The notes under the pieces: model-generated
Seen by the model: the letters and a program-made list of their open reading frames with translations, nothing else
Told to the model about the DNA's origin: nothing
The model's database searches: none
In this document: positions 35,281 through 48,630 of the stretch, one piece after another
Layout: each line of letters starts with the position of its first letter
Position numbering within the stretch: position 1 is the stretch's first letter
Assembly: GCF_932294415.1 (NCBI RefSeq)
Contig: NC_065537.1
Location: forward strand, 48,838,302-48,902,301
DNA: 64,000 bases
DNA from: Quercus robur
Lineage: Eukaryota; Streptophyta; Magnoliopsida; Fagales; Fagaceae
Reading direction: 5' to 3'
Translations under genes and position numbers: made by a program

Positions 35281-36582
35281 AGGGGTAATTTTACTCCATT
35301 TCCTTGAGTTTGGGGAGATGACACTCCACCCCAAACTTGAAAAGAAAAAACACTTCCCCTTTTCACATCCGTTTGATCAAATTTTGTTAAATTAATATTA
35401 AAAATGTTGTGTACTAACTCATCCTTTGCTTAAGGCCATGTCTCCAAAATTATCCTCCATTTAAAAACTAAAATTCTTTGTTTTAAAGTTTATAAAATTT
35501 CAAGTATGACTTCTGCTTTTTCTTTTCTTTTTTTAATGGATTATGGAGAGATTTGTCATTGCAGGTGTTTTGATACTTGATAAATATTGCATTTTTATTT
35601 TAAATTTACCAATTATATTTTTTACTAACCATGCTTAAACTTTTGTAAAAAAATTCTTATGAAAATTTAAAATATTTTGTTACTAATATAAATAAAATTG
35701 AGTGTTAATTTCTTCAAACTTGAAGGGAAGAGAGTGTTGTGGGAGCAAGTAATCTAAGGACATTCTAAGGCCCATGGGCCTTGCTTGAGGATGATGAAAG
35801 GTCCATTCATGCGTCAACCCAAGTTTGACATGTGGGTTAAGACCGAAGAGGGAAGACGTTAAGACCACTCAGGTTCAGATTAAACTTAGAATAAGAGGTC
35901 TGAGGAAAGGAGGCAAGCAAGACCATCGTCCGAGGAACCCGAGAAGCAAATGCACCTTGGGAGTACCTTACTCAGTTTCCTACTCCAGAAAGTAAAGCAC
36001 GATGGAGGGCACTAGAGTCATGCAAGCAACGAAAAAGGGAAATATCTGGGAAGGTAGCCATTACTTCCACATTCAATGCTTTGCACCAACTAAGCTGGCC
36101 GCATTTATGAGGAAAAGACACCTGAACAGTGATTTCACAGCTCACAGCTCTCTTTACCTCCTCCAAAAGGGTCTTGATGGGACAAGCATCCCAATGATTC
36201 CCCTTAGACATACAGGTGGAGGGTTGAGATGCAACAAAAAAGACTATATAAGGAAAGGAACCCCTAGAAGAAGGGATGGACATTTTATGAATTGAGAGAA
36301 AGAGAACTTAAGATCTTACTATAAGAACTCAATTTTGACTATTAATGAACAATCCATCCTCAGACCTACCCAAGGAAGACTTTACACTAAATCACTGCTT
36401 CATTCGTTCATATTAATTACTTTTGTCCTTTTATCCTCAACTTTGTGATTTACTTAGCATTGCAATTGACTTGGAAATTCCCGCTCTCTTACAAATTTAT
36501 TATATTGAGCTTATAGTACTGGGTGCCACTATTCTAAGTGGGCTTGAGCTATTCTTTGGGTCCTTACAAGTGTAATTACTCC
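35281..36582. mobile_element. MITE split by a solo LTR
   Basis: Left end AGGGGTAATTTTACTCC and right end AGTGTAATTACTCC are inverted. The left 450 bp matches the complete family member at 40,907-41,389 (for example AATGTTGTGTACTAAC). Its right tip is interrupted by the solo LTR at 35,738-36,568, whose target duplication lies within the MITE end. Confidence 0.7.
35738..36568 (+). mobile_element. Solo LTR nested in a MITE, 5-bp target duplication
   Basis: Starts TGTGGGAGCAAG and ends GGTCCTTACA. AGTGT flanks it on both sides (35,733-35,737 and 36,569-36,573). A TATA-like CTATATAAGG (about 36,243) lies in the second half, as in LTR promoters. No internal coding region is present. A degenerate relative of this LTR is at about 42,010-42,310. 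Confidence 0.85.
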
Positions 36583-37085
36583 AAAAATAATTCTATCAAT
36601 ATTTAAATTTATTGGACTTTATATACATACATACATATAGGATTAACTTTTAGGGGATTTTTGGGATATTTTAAATGCATTATTAAAATGGATTAAGAAG
36701 CAGCTGAATAGTTGTATTAATAATACTATGCACATCACAGATTCCCTCTTTTTTCCTTTTAAGGCGTTATGTTCTAAAGTTTGTTTAATTTTAGTATTTT
36801 ATATTTAGTTCTTGGCCCACCCTTCAGTTGGTTTAGTTCTAATATTTCACTTTGTAGCTGGCCAACCTCTGCAGCGAGCTTTAGATCCATTAGAGGCTGA
36901 AGTCCATTTGAGTTAATTAAATTATATTTTTCATTGTTTTGGTTTTAAATTTAACAACTTATGTTCTTTCCTTATATGATTCAAAAAATTATGTTTTCCC
37001 TTGTTTCGGTTTTAAATTCAACAACTACTGTTCTTTCTTTGTATAATTCAAAAAAAAAACTAAAAATATTATAGGTGTATAACAT

Positions 37086-37209
37086 GAGTCCAAATCTACT
37101 GTCCTATTTTTCTTACTCCACCCTCTACTCCATCAATAAAAATTTGCCACATACACACCTATTAAATTCAAATATAATTTTCAGCCTTTTCTTACTTAGT
37201 TTCCTAAAA

Positions 37210-37241
<32 letters not shown>

Positions 37242-37892
37242 CCTCAAACAATCCCAACCACCACCACCGGTCCTCCACCTCCACCCTCGCCAGCCACTGC
37301 CAGCAACCTTCGCCTGTACCACTATGAATGGATCGTCAACGACATCAACGGCCACCCATGGCAGAGGAGACCAAAGGCTCAAATCAAAAAGTTCTCTTCA
37401 ATTTTTACGTTTCTTTTGCTTCCTCTTCAATCTTTATGGCACTGACTATTTTTCTTTTTTCATTCTTATATTTTAAATTACCACAGCACGCATGGTTTCT
37501 GACTTTTAATCCAAATCAGTGAATTATTTTTGGCTTGGTATGGTTCATAAATATGCAAATTTGGAGGAAACAATGAGTCATAGAAGAGAGGAGTTAACGG
37601 AGAGTTAAGAGAAATGTTTGGGTTTGTTGAATTAGGTGGTGTGGTTTGTGTGGGTTTGGTGGTGGTGGATGGCGGTGATTAGCGGTGTAGTTGATGCCAG
37701 CGAAGGTTGTTGGTGGTGGTGGAGGATTGGTGGTAGTAGGGGACGTTTTGGGTTTTTATTTTTATTTTTTTGGGTATATAAATAAATAAATAACATAAAG
37801 TTAAAATCTAATTAAATTGGGGGACACATGAAAAGTTTTGATTTGTGGAGCATAGAGTGGAGCAGAGAAAGTGAGACAGAAGATGTGGACTC
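37086..37892. mobile_element. MULE-type foldback element with 9-bp target duplication
   Basis: Long terminal inverted repeats of roughly 200 bp each: GAGTCCAAATCTACTGTC at the left, and the inverse of GAGTCCACATCTTCTGTC at the right. GTATAACAT flanks it exactly on both sides (37,077-37,085 and 37,893-37,901); a 9-bp duplication is the hallmark of Mutator-like elements. The inner arms are CCACCACC-rich on the left and GGTGGTGG-rich on the right, so an RNA copy would fold back. No transposase is seen. Confidence 0.85.
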
Positions 37893-37920
37893 GTATAACA
37901 TCTAGAACTTTTTCCTAAAG

Positions 37921-38105
37921 ATAACATTAAATAAAACCAGCAATAACATAAACATAAACAAAAAAAATATTGTTTCCTCGTAAACATATTTTTCTTTCTA
38001 CAAATACATACCCTAGAAAATAAATAAATAAAATAATTATAATTCCATCTATATGTAAATTTATTAGGCTTTTTACAAATTAATTTATTGAATATATATA
38101 CACAC
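37921..38105. repeat. Dispersed repeat, copy 1
   Basis: AACATAAACATAAACAAAAA, then CGTAAACATATTTTTCTTTC, then TTTTTACAAATTAATTTATT. The same order recurs at 39,655-39,830. Family not identified. Confidence 0.6.
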
Positions 38106-39654
38106 ACATATACATACAAGATGCTTCCAAAGCCACTTTTGGAGCCATTAGGAGCTAAGTAAAGTCCGTTTGACTTGATTCAATTTATGTTCTCCTTTGT
38201 TTTGGTTTCAACTTCAACAACTACTCTTTCCATAGATAATTAAAAATAATCTTAAAATGTTATTGGGACCATTGACTATAGGATTTAAAAGTGAAATTTT
38301 TATGTTTAAAAATTTAAGTTTTAACTTGGTATGTTTGACATTATAGGGTTTTTATTTGGACTGCCCCAAAACTATAGGGTTTAAAAGTGAAATTTACACT
38401 AACAAGAAAAAAAAAATTGTACTTGGTTCTGATAGGAAATGTACAAAACTCCTAATGCCTATAAAATATAAGACATTAGTACTCCTGCACTAAAGATCTT
38501 CCTTAGTTGATAGATTGATATGAGAGCTTTCCAAAATGATTTGAATGGAAATTAATCCTTAAAAAAAATAAAATAAGGGTAAGAAGAATGCAAATTCCAA
38601 ATACATAAAAACACACAATATTCTTCCAAAGTCTAAACTATTAGAAGGAAAATTATTATATTGCCCTATTAAAAATAACCGAATCACAAGCATTAAATGT
38701 GTCCTTTCTTACGTTCCCCAACTGAAGATAACCCAACTTAGGAGAAAAAAAACAAGATAATGAAATGGGTCACAATTAGCATTAGACCTTAGTAGTGTGA
38801 AATTTATGATACAATGACAATCTAACAATAAAAAAATCGACACATTGTAAAATCTAAAAGAGATAAATAACATACATGACAGTATGGCACACATTGAGTT
38901 ATTTGGATTATGAATTATGTTCCATTCCCCAGAGTAAAGGGTATATGTTCATATAGAACAAACTAAGAAGATGCTCAACATCATAGATTGAATTCCCATA
39001 GTATGGGGGTAACTTGATGCATTTAGGGTTCTAAGGAAAAAATTGATTATCTTGTTTTAGATGCAAAATTACTATTAATTAATGTGAACCACATATATTT
39101 ATTTTTTTAGAATGTTTATAGACAAAAAATTGGACAAAACTTTTCACACCTGTTGATGTGTCAGATTGATAATGGTAAGTAAAAGAGTAATGTTAGTGGT
39201 GAACTTATATGAGAACTAGTAAAAGTTTGCTAACTGAACTATTGTGAAAAATGTTATGAATTTTTTTGTGTATTGATCTTTTTTTTTAGAAGTGTTACAT
39301 TCACAATTTTTTCACAACAAATATTAAGTGTTAAGTTGTTAGTGGTTCTAATTTAAACCCACTACTAAATTTTATTTTATTTTTTTTTTTTTGCTATTAA
39401 TAATAGCCTGTAACAACCTACTACTTATAATTTGTTATAAAAGTGTTATGACAAATGTTGTAGATGTAGCATTTCTCTTTTTTATTTTGTTTGTTTTTCA
39501 TTTGATAAAAAATATTATTTTATTTATTGACTTATATTTGGGTTTAATACTATTACAATGAAATAAATAACTCTATTAGTTAAAATTTTGGGGCTTTTTT
39601 TTTTACTTGGGGCCTTAGGTGACCACATCAATTGCTTATACCATAGAGCCGGCA
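38106..39654. other. Intergenic AT-rich stretch
   Basis: No gene is recognised. The segment at 38,125-38,240 repeats a motif also present at about 36,885-37,050 (GTTTTGGTTT...AACAACT), pointing to another old dispersed repeat. Otherwise nothing identifiable. Confidence 0.4.
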
Positions 39655-39830
39655 CTACCAAAGTATAAACATAAACATAAACATAAACAAAAAAAATTAT
39701 TATTATACTCATAAACATATTTTTACTTTTACAAATACAAACCTTAGAAAAGATATAAAATTAAAAAAAAAAAAATCTATTAGACCTTATTAGGATTTTT
39801 ACAAATTAATTTATTAATTATATAATCATT
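39655..39830. repeat. Dispersed repeat, copy 2
   Basis: Direct repeat of 37,921-38,105 with modest divergence, including an added CATAAA triplication at its start. Confidence 0.6.
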
Positions 39831-40179
39831 TTAATATTTTCCACTAAAATCTATAATTTAATTTAGAAATGGAATTACAATCAAGCCTATGGGCACTAAA
39901 GACAATTATGGTTAATCTTGTAGTTATCCTTTTAGCCAATTAGCCTTGGCTAAATTAATTTCCACTAAGGTTTGTTCAATCACAGTTATCACTTATCACT
40001 TTCTTTTGGTTCTTATGGGTGATTTTGTAATACAATAGAAGAACTTGAACCTCTAGGATTGGAAGTTTTAAGAAAATATATAAACCTGGCAGTTTGGGCT
40101 ATTGGTCTTGTACTCCTTCAAGCCATGATTTCATCTTCCTCTAAATCTTTGATACACGTGTTATCGGCCAAAGAATCAG

Positions 40180-40590
40180 AAAACAAGCTGGGTCCTCGGT
40201 AGAGCAATGCATAGAATGGCTGAACTAGCACCAGGAGGTTTCGGTTTTGAAAATACAATTGGTGCTTTCCCAAATGATGGAACTTGCTATTGCTTTGGAA
40301 GAGAGTGGAATGCCATTTATTTGGGTCATTAGGCCACCTATTGGTTTTGACATAAATGATGAATTTAGAGCATACTGGTTATCAGAAGGATTTGAAAATC
40401 GATAAGAAAAAACAAACGGAGCTTGCTAGTAAATAACTAGGCACCCTAGTTGGAAATTCTACCACACAAAGCGACTGGAGCATTTCTTAGCCATTGTTGG
40501 TGGAATTTAGTGATTGATAGCCTAAGCCAGGGAGTGCCAATCATAGGTTGGCCATTGGCAAGAGAAAAGGCATATGGCGAATAACATCTC
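40180..40590 (+). pseudogene. UDP-glycosyltransferase relic (UGT92-like)
   Basis: Plant UGTs transfer sugar from UDP-sugars to small molecules and carry a C-terminal PSPG box. The remains read VEQCIEWL-like (about 40,200-40,225), QMMELAIALEESGMPFIWVI, RPPIGFDINDEF, then APxLEILPHKATGAFLSHC and GVPIIGWPLAREK. The PSPG box is damaged: a TAG stands where Gln of APQ is expected, HCGWN has become HCWWN, the Trp of WAPQ is missing, and the final Gln is Lys. Only the C-terminal third is present, with frame changes. RPPIGFDIN resembles the UGT92A group from memory. It is clearly non-functional. Confidence 0.8.
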
Positions 40591-40825
40591 TTGATTTTTA
40601 TTGCCTTGAAATTAATGTGTCATCTTCATCTATAATTTTGACAGCAAACAAAGTGACATATAATATAAGATTCATTTAGAGTAGCTCATTTTCATGGCTT
40701 TGTTTTGCTTTTTAAAAAAATGGTAAAAGTACAACTCTTCTTCCATCATGCTTATTAATATATACTCGATACACATAATATCCATAATTTCATGCACAAT
40801 GTCCACATTTTTTTGATATCCACAT

Positions 40826-40884
40826 TAGTGACGGAGTCAAGAATTTAAGTGTGGAAGGGGTGAAAGGGGGGGGGGGGGGGGGGG
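40826..40884 (+). mobile_element. Remnant of the CAGTGGCGGAG hAT MITE family
   Basis: AGTGACGGAGTCAAGAATTT followed by a long G run resembles the left end of the element at 735-1,389. The rest is missing. Confidence 0.5.
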
Positions 40885-40906
40885 AATATGTGTATAATAA
40901 AAACTA

Positions 40907-41389
40907 GAGGTAATTACACTCCCCTCTTTTAAGGTGTTGGGAAATGAGTCAAATGACATTTCACCTTAAACTTGAAGGGAAAAACATTTTCCCCTGTTGA
41001 CATTCATTTAATCAAACTCTATTAAATTAACAATGTTGTGTACTAACATATCATTTGCTTAAGGGGAGGTTTCCAAAATTTTCCTCTATTTCAAAATTAA
41101 AATCCATTGATTTAAAATTTTCATTAAAGAGTATTTTAAAATAAGTATGACTTTTTTATTTTTTTAGTTTGTCATTGGGTTGTGGAGAGATTTGCCGTTC
41201 CAAGTATTTTGGTGCTTGATAAATTTTTCATTATTATCAACAAATTTCATTATGTTTTTACTAATAATGGTTAAACTTTGGTAAAGAAAATTTCATAGAA
41301 ATTTAAAATATTTACTAATATGAACAGAAGGGGAGAGTTTTATTTTCTTCTAACCTCAAGGGAGGGGAGTATAATTAGTTAATTACCCC
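40907..41389. mobile_element. MITE, complete member of the GGTAATTA...CTCCCCTC family
   Basis: Left end GAGGTAATTACACTCCCCTC and right end GGGGAGTATAATTAGTTAAT with ATTACCCC are inverted copies. The interior matches the interrupted member at 35,281-36,582. It lies immediately downstream of the hAT remnant. No ORF. Confidence 0.7.
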
Positions 41390-41572
41390 TTAAAAAATTT
41401 CATTAAAAAAGTATTTAAAAAAAAAAACAATTATGTACTTTAGTTAGTTGAAATCATTAAATAATGAGAGTCGTATCTACGGAATATGATTGTGTCACTT
41501 GTTACTATTGATCCCGTGGATTCTTCGGAGATTGGTTCTATCATCTAACTAGTTACTTCCATTTTCTACCAT

Positions 41573-41712
41573 GGTTCTCATACCCGGACCGGACCGTATG
41601 ATCAGACCTGGTTAACCGTGAATCTCTCACGATTGCAATTCTTTTAACCCTAAGAACCTCTATATGAGAAAAAAGCATGGAATTGCTCAAACTGTGGTTG
41701 AACCGTGCGTGC
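41573..41712. mobile_element. Fragment of the GTTTTGAAACCCGGAC MITE family
   Basis: CATACCCGGACCGGACCG and GTGGTTGAACCGTGCG correspond to motifs near the ends of 11,054-11,646. It is shorter and degraded, and is followed by a CA microsatellite (41,716-41,729). Confidence 0.45.
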
Positions 41713-43268
41713 GCACACACACACACACAAGAAGAAGATGACGAAAAAAAGGAAGCACAAATTCAGGTCTTCGTGGACAAAGCTAAAGTTTGGCTGCCAT
41801 TTGAAACTCTTTTCTTCAAGGCTTGTGTTTCTGGAACTTCTAGAGTTGATTTGAAGATAGATGATTTTAGTACCTTGTCATTGCTTCGGAGGCTAAAATT
41901 GATTGGAAGGTGGAGAGATAATGTGTGCTAATTCTTTAGATTTCCAATAATCAGCACACGTCATCAAAATTGCCTTGGGAAACTCCACAAAGAGATAAGG
42001 ACCATAGAGCCAGTCACTTCCGCATTAATGAGATGTTCTCTACCTAACCTCTTCCACATTAAATGCTTATAGACAAGCCTGAATAGCAAAGGCACCCTCA
42101 AAATTCCTGTTACATGATGAAACAATGGCATAGCAGAGGGGTGATGGGACAAGCATCCCTGAATCTAGCTAGAGGCAAACTAGTTGGAGAGATAAGGAAG
42201 GGAAAGCTGCCTAAAAAAGGGAGGATGTGCAATAGGAAAAGGGGTTCAGAAAAATAGAGAGAGAGAAGTAGAATAAGACTGAGTTTTATAGCTTTCAATC
42301 CAACCTATTGTACCTCGGAAAAACAGTTTCCATATCAACAAACAACCATTTTGTTACTTGCTGCTTTGAAATCAGTTATTTAGATCTCCTATTGTGGAAT
42401 TTTGACCCTTTAGTTCTTATAAATTATTTGTGTAAGGTATCTACTTAGCACCAACCTTCATGAGTGTTTTTTATTGACGCACACAATTAGTATCCATATG
42501 TTAAGCTTTACAGGTTTTTTTTTTTTAACTTTACCTTTCTAGACTATGCTAGGAGTGCTATCTATGAGATATCTTCCACATGTTAAGGTTACAATGTGTT
42601 ATTTGACAAATTTTATGTTATTTTATTTTATTTTTTCACATGGATTAATTATTGATACTATTTTTATTATACATGAGGTGAACTCCATGACTCCAGAACA
42701 CCTTTTCCTTCTCTCCCTCCATTCCAAACATAAGAGTTTCATCCTTAGGTTACCTTACTTTTAATGATGGCGCTCTAGGGCATACTCAATAAGATAACAG
42801 TAGTTCTCTCGTAATGCTAAATTTTTTAGTTGTCATCATTTGCTAATTTTCATTAACGATATCAATCATATAGAAACTTGTTTTCTAAGTCTATTTTAGA
42901 TGTTCATCATTGGTTAATTACAAATTTGGTTCCAGCAGCAGCTAGGATATTGTTTCCAATGAGCATCTAGTGGCAAACCGGTAGGAGATCATACCCAGAT
43001 GGGAAAAAATTGGTAAGATTATCAATCATTATTGAATATGGAGACTATGACCAGTAACACTAAACATCAATTAAGAGCTTTCCACCTCTTCCTCTTCTGG
43101 TGAGACAGACAGAGATTGAAACAATATGGCATGGTGTTCTCTTAAAAAGACGCTGAACTTTCTATTACAAGCAATATTGACGACTATATATACATTTTTC
43201 ATTTACCTATACTAGTAGTTTTACCTGTTTCTAATAGTTAATCAGCCCTTGTGTTCAAACTCAAGCAA
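41713..43268. other. Intergenic stretch downstream of VPS4
   Basis: An 84-residue open frame (41,677-41,931) resembles nothing I recognise and overlaps a MITE fragment, so it is not called as a gene. Positions about 42,010-42,310 are a degenerate LTR relative (GATGGGACAAGCATCC shared with 36,177-36,192). Nothing else is identifiable. Confidence 0.45.
42010..42310 (+). mobile_element. Degenerate LTR-derived fragment
   Basis: Shares GATGGGACAAGCATCC and the preceding CACATTAAATGCTT / CCTGAA layout with the solo LTR at 35,738-36,568. No clear ends or target duplication; old. Confidence 0.4.
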
Positions 43269-45474
43269 TCAGCCTTCTTCCCCAAACTCCTCCGTGAATC
43301 TCTCATGCACCTCAAGATCGGCTTTACTTACAGTTGGCTTCTGTCTTGCAAGTACTTTATCAAAATCTGCTCTTGTGATTGGTGGTGGCTGGATCTGCAA
43401 GTCATACATTCCCAGAGCCAGTTACATTCAAGTCATTATATAAATTAAAAGAAGTGGATGAATGAGGCTAGAAAAGAAATACCACAAATTGACCTTCCTC
43501 CAAAGAATTGTGTAATTTTGATGGAAGAGAAAATCATCATTGAATGTGCATTAATGAAATTGAATGAGGCACATAAGATAGAGGCATGCTCTTGTTAAAT
43601 CTCTCCCCCACCCCCATCCCCCCTTCTCTTTTCCACTTTTTTCTACATTCCTACTTTTCTGAAATTGACTAACTACATAAGTCACAACATTGAATAAGTC
43701 TTTAATAGTTCTATTTAAGTTATTGATACCTAGCTCTAAATATGATTATAGTGCTAATTTTGGCAATGATTTCTGGTCTAGAGCTTTATGTAGTGCCCAT
43801 TAATAATAATAATAATAAGTAAAACAGTTTCCTACCCAATACTTACCTTTGAAGCTAGGCCTTGTGCATCAAGTTCCTGCAAGGTAACCTAAACAACTCC
43901 TCGTTCAGTAGGTTCGCAAGGGACCCACATGTCGCTAGAGTTCTTTTTGAAGAATTTTGCATCACGGGTTTGACGAACAGGTTCAAATAGAACGTCTTTA
44001 ACCTATCGAAAGAGAGGAGGTAGCTAACAGCTTTCAGCCATATAATATCTCAAAAGGGACACCAAAAACTAATGTAAACTGGACACTTACACAAACAGCT
44101 ATGTCTGAACCTGAAAATCCTTCTGTTTTGTGAGCTAAATGCTCAAAATCACTTTCAGTTAAGTTATGAGGAGTGTCTCCAAGATGGACCTGATTAAATT
44201 AAAAACCTATTGAGGATATTAAGCAAATCATAATCTCCAAAAGAATCAATTGCTATGGCTCTACCAAAACCACAGTGCCTTAAACATGTGCTGCCTTGCC
44301 TTCAAATCTGGGAGAGGGATGTAAATTCACTTATCGAAACGCCTACGGATGGCCTGTATTTAATTTTCCTTAGTCACAACCCCAAAGCAATGAAGGTCAT
44401 AAAACTCTATAACTTAGGTCCAATGGATCAGAGTTTTCTTACCTGATCCAGAGCATATGGAGTATTCGTGGCAACAAGAACCAGAACTTTCTGATCATCG
44501 CTGCCTACACCCTGAAATGTGGTAAAGAAAATTTCCATTTGAAGATTAACAGTAGAAAAACCAAAGGCAACAACCACTGTTTAATGAAGTTAAGAACTAA
44601 TGCAGGTCAAAGATAATTGTAGTAGGGAATAAGACGAAAGAGATGTGGGCTAAAGATGATGCACCAAGAATGCAAGAAGAGAGTAGGAAGGGATCTATGT
44701 CTTCGATCCAGGTCAGACTATACACTCCCGACTTGGCTATTGAGAGTTCAAATTGGAGAATTATCTGGTGGTAGGAGTTTGATCACTAGCCATTGCAATA
44801 ATTTGCATATTTCACTGCCATAAGATGGATTAGTGTGAGAACAGGGAAGAGATCCTATGGCTAGAATTTGAGTGAGCATGAGGAGAATGTGAAATGGAAC
44901 CTACTTTTCATATGGGCCATGGCCTAAGAGACTCAGCAATAACTAGGAAAATGCTTGATAGTCAACTGACATAGGTACAGCCTGCCTTTGTAACAAAATT
45001 AACTACATTCCAATAAGGCCCATACACCAATCTCTAAAGTAGAAGAACCAGTATTCTGTCCTTGTAACAAATTTAACACATATGATTGTAACCTTTTTTT
45101 GGGAGGTAGATTGGAGATAAGGCTTGAACTCAAGACCACTTTTTGTCACAAAAGCTAAAACTATTAGAAAATTGTGAATTTAATCATTTAACCATTATTC
45201 TAACAAAAATTTTGTTCATGGACAAAAGGAAAGGCCTAAGAATTTTAAGCTCCAAAAATCAAGTCTAAACGCTATACATACTGGTATTGGCAGGAAGTAG
45301 AATGCATATACATATATAAATTATATGACTTCTATAATCTTTCCCTAAAGTAACAGACAGATAGCTTAGCAACTGAAACAATAACTGGACCACTTATGGA
45401 AAGTAAAAGAGAAAAAGAAAATGCAGGGACAAAAAAAAAGTTGATGATTGGGAAGCTATTAATATTGCATATCA

Positions 45475-45777
<303 letters not shown>

Positions 45778-47303
45778 CTAGCACTCATCATGTGTTCGCA
45801 ACATTCCATTAATATAAAGACCAAAAAAAAAAAAAAAAAAACCCTACATCCATGGGCATACAACTGGAAGTGTAAATCATACATGCATTTGGAAATTCAA
45901 ATTCACTCGAATGATGTGACAATTACAATAAAAATCATGAGAAGCAGTCAACTCCAGCCATATATGAAGTATACGAAAAAAACTATATAAAAAAATTATT
46001 AAGAACTGTAAGCATACTGAAAATCAAATATCTTAAGTTAGGTATAAGAAAGAATTTTTGATCCATTAAATCCACATTTCATAATTTTTTTTTCCTGTCA
46101 TCTCACTTAGTGGACATCAGTATTCTGACTTGTTGCCTTTTAACAATGTTCTTATGAGACTATTTGACAAACAGGAGAAGTCATGGCTAACAGCACATTG
46201 AGGTAATTGGCATTGATTGCAAACTTCTTTGCTGCCTTTCTACCAAGTCATTAAAAGACTGAGAAAAAGGAACAAGATATGAAGAGAGCATCCTCATATG
46301 CTTACATTCACTCTCCAAGGTATACATTACACATTCTTGGTTTGTGTGCATCTTGCAAATTTCAGTGGAGATCGCATCATGGTCCCCTAACAAAGTTCTT
46401 CAAAATCATCCATTCTAATATGCTCATTTGGAACAGAAGTTCAAATTTCCTGCTTTACAAATAAGTCTAACCAAGCCCCTGTTTAACTATGACACACTAA
46501 TGAAAGCATAGAAAGCAAAGATCATCACTAAGATATGGGCATTAGTGCACAAACGAAACTTATCAACAGAAAATGGATGAGAATAAGAATGACATGTTGA
46601 CCATGCACAAATGAAACCTAACCAAGTTTGTAGGCTTCTTGCATTTTATTTATTTATTCATAAATAACATTACTTGTTAAATTTCTTTGCAAGAGAAACG
46701 AAATCTCCAAGCTTAATACATTTCCTTCAATGTTTTTTCCCCCCTCATAGAAGACCAAATGGAAAAATGGGAACTAGTGTAGAAATTCAACAATAAAATG
46801 GTTGATCAGCTGCTTGGGGGAAAAGGTTGATATCCTCCTAGGAAGCAACAGTATTACAATACTTGCATGGTCATATTTCTAAGTAAGTAATATAGCAATC
46901 TCTCATATAATCTAAACATTTAGACTAAGTCACCTAGAAAATTGATCATACTAGAACACAGAAGATGTATGGGAACACATTACATGACCTACCCTAGAAC
47001 ATGGAATGATGAGGTTACACTTATACTCAACGCACATGTTGTTTCATTAGAAGTTACAATACAACAAAGCTGTCCTCAAGTTAAACCCTTATTATTTTTA
47101 GCCTGGTTCTCTCCAGAAACTCTATAAAGCATATAAGATTTTCGTTTTACTTAAAATATCCTCTTTCAAAAAGAAAAGGGAGAAAAAAAAGGAGGAAACT
47201 TTTGGTTTGTGAAAATTTGCATGTTAGAACAAAGGTGTACCACATTTTAGATTATCCTGGATTGTTGTGTGCTAGTTGTTGATTGGTGCTATATGTGCAA
47301 GAG

Positions 47304-48630
47304 TTTTTTTTTTTTTTTTTGATAAGTAACTTAAAAGTTTATTGAAAGAACACAGCCCCGTACATAGGAAATGTACTAAAGAGGCAAAAACATCAAGAAA
47401 TCAAAGTACAATGATCAAGCAACCCAGAAAGGGAAATACAAGAAAAAGAAGGTAAAACCAAACACCATTCGAGAAGAGTAGAAAAGAAAAAAGACTTAAA
47501 GTCAAGAATGGACCGTTCGCGATCTTCAAAGCCTCTCAAATTCCGTTCCCGCCAGATACACCACATCAAACAGTGTGGCACAATCCTCCAAATAATTATA
47601 TTACGATGTTGCCTAAAATTGCAAGACCAGCAATCCAACAAATCCGTTACCCTTTGCGGCATCACCCAACAAATACCAAACAAGCAGAAGATCATACTCC
47701 ACATCTCAAATGCAATAGGATAGTGAAGGAGGAGATGATCTACAGATTCCCCACACCCTTTGCACATAAAACACCACTCAAGAAAAACAAAGTGCCTCTT
47801 CCGAAGATTATCTATAGTTAAAATCTTGCCTAAAGCCACAGTCCAAGAGAAAAAAGCAACCCAAGGAGGAACCTTCAATTGCCACGCCATTTTCTAAGGG
47901 AAGGGAATGACAATAGATGGGGAAAGAGAATGATAATACCCACTCACCCTGAAACCTCGACTGCAGGCAAGCTTCCAACAAAGTTTGTCAGCACCAAAAC
48001 CTTGGACCTTTGTGGAATAGATCAAGACCAAAAATGAATCCAAAGAAATTGACTCTTGATCGTTCACTAAGCGATGAAATTGAATGTCCCAAGAAACTCT
48101 CCCATTTGCGTAGCACATAACCTCAAAGACCAAAGCCTCCCTTGTCCTACTAATATTATACAAATCTGGAAATTCCTCCTTAAGAGGACAATCCCTACAC
48201 CACACATCATCCCAAAACTTCACACGAGTACCATCACCCACATCATATCGAAGGCACTTGGAAAAATTCAACCAGCCACTTCTAATGCACTTCCACAAAC
48301 AAACAGCATAAGCCCCCAACACAGATTTTGTACACCAACCACCCCATTCATTCCCATACTTCGCCCCAATGACCCTTCTCCAAAGGGCATCATTCTCCCA
48401 ACCATAACGCCACAACCATTTGGCTAATAAGGCATAATTAAACCTTCTCAAGCACCGAATGCCTAACCCTCCATTCTTCACTGGCCTACAAACCTTAGAC
48501 CAATTTACCAAATGAATTTTATGATCATCCCCAATACCAGTCCAAAGAAAATCTCTTTGTAATTTCTCCATCCTCTTAGCCACCTTAACTGGAATAGGGA
48601 GAAGAGAAAGGAAATACGTAGGTAAGCTAG
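47304..48630 (-). mobile_element. LINE 3' fragment with poly-A tail (minus strand)
   Basis: Minus-strand translation starts LPTYFLSLLPIPVKVAKRME, continues LQRDFLWTG, GGLGIRCLRRFNYALLAKWL, and ends with a zf-RVT domain (WVAFFSWTVALGKILTIDNL, then [14 protein letters not shown]-like). It ends in the 3' tail, visible as TTACTTATC plus a 17-nt A run. It is 5' truncated in the RT C-terminal region. The long open stretches (229 and 165 codons) show it is younger than the LINE at 14.4 kb. Confidence 0.85.

Noticed and set aside
36002-36295. 97-codon open frame and its antisense partner
   Set aside because: Both lie wholly inside the solo LTR at 35,738-36,568 and are chance frames.
37328-37522. Short coding-looking frame in the foldback element
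   Set aside because: It sits between the inverted arms of the MULE-type element and matches nothing known; more likely part of the element.
41677-41931. 84-codon open frame starting in a CA microsatellite
   Set aside because: It begins inside a MITE fragment, shows no family resemblance, and has no splice or promoter context; composition alone is not enough.
46187-46464. Open frames in VPS4 intron 2
   Set aside because: They are short, on both strands, without known motifs, and lie between exons that already join in phase.
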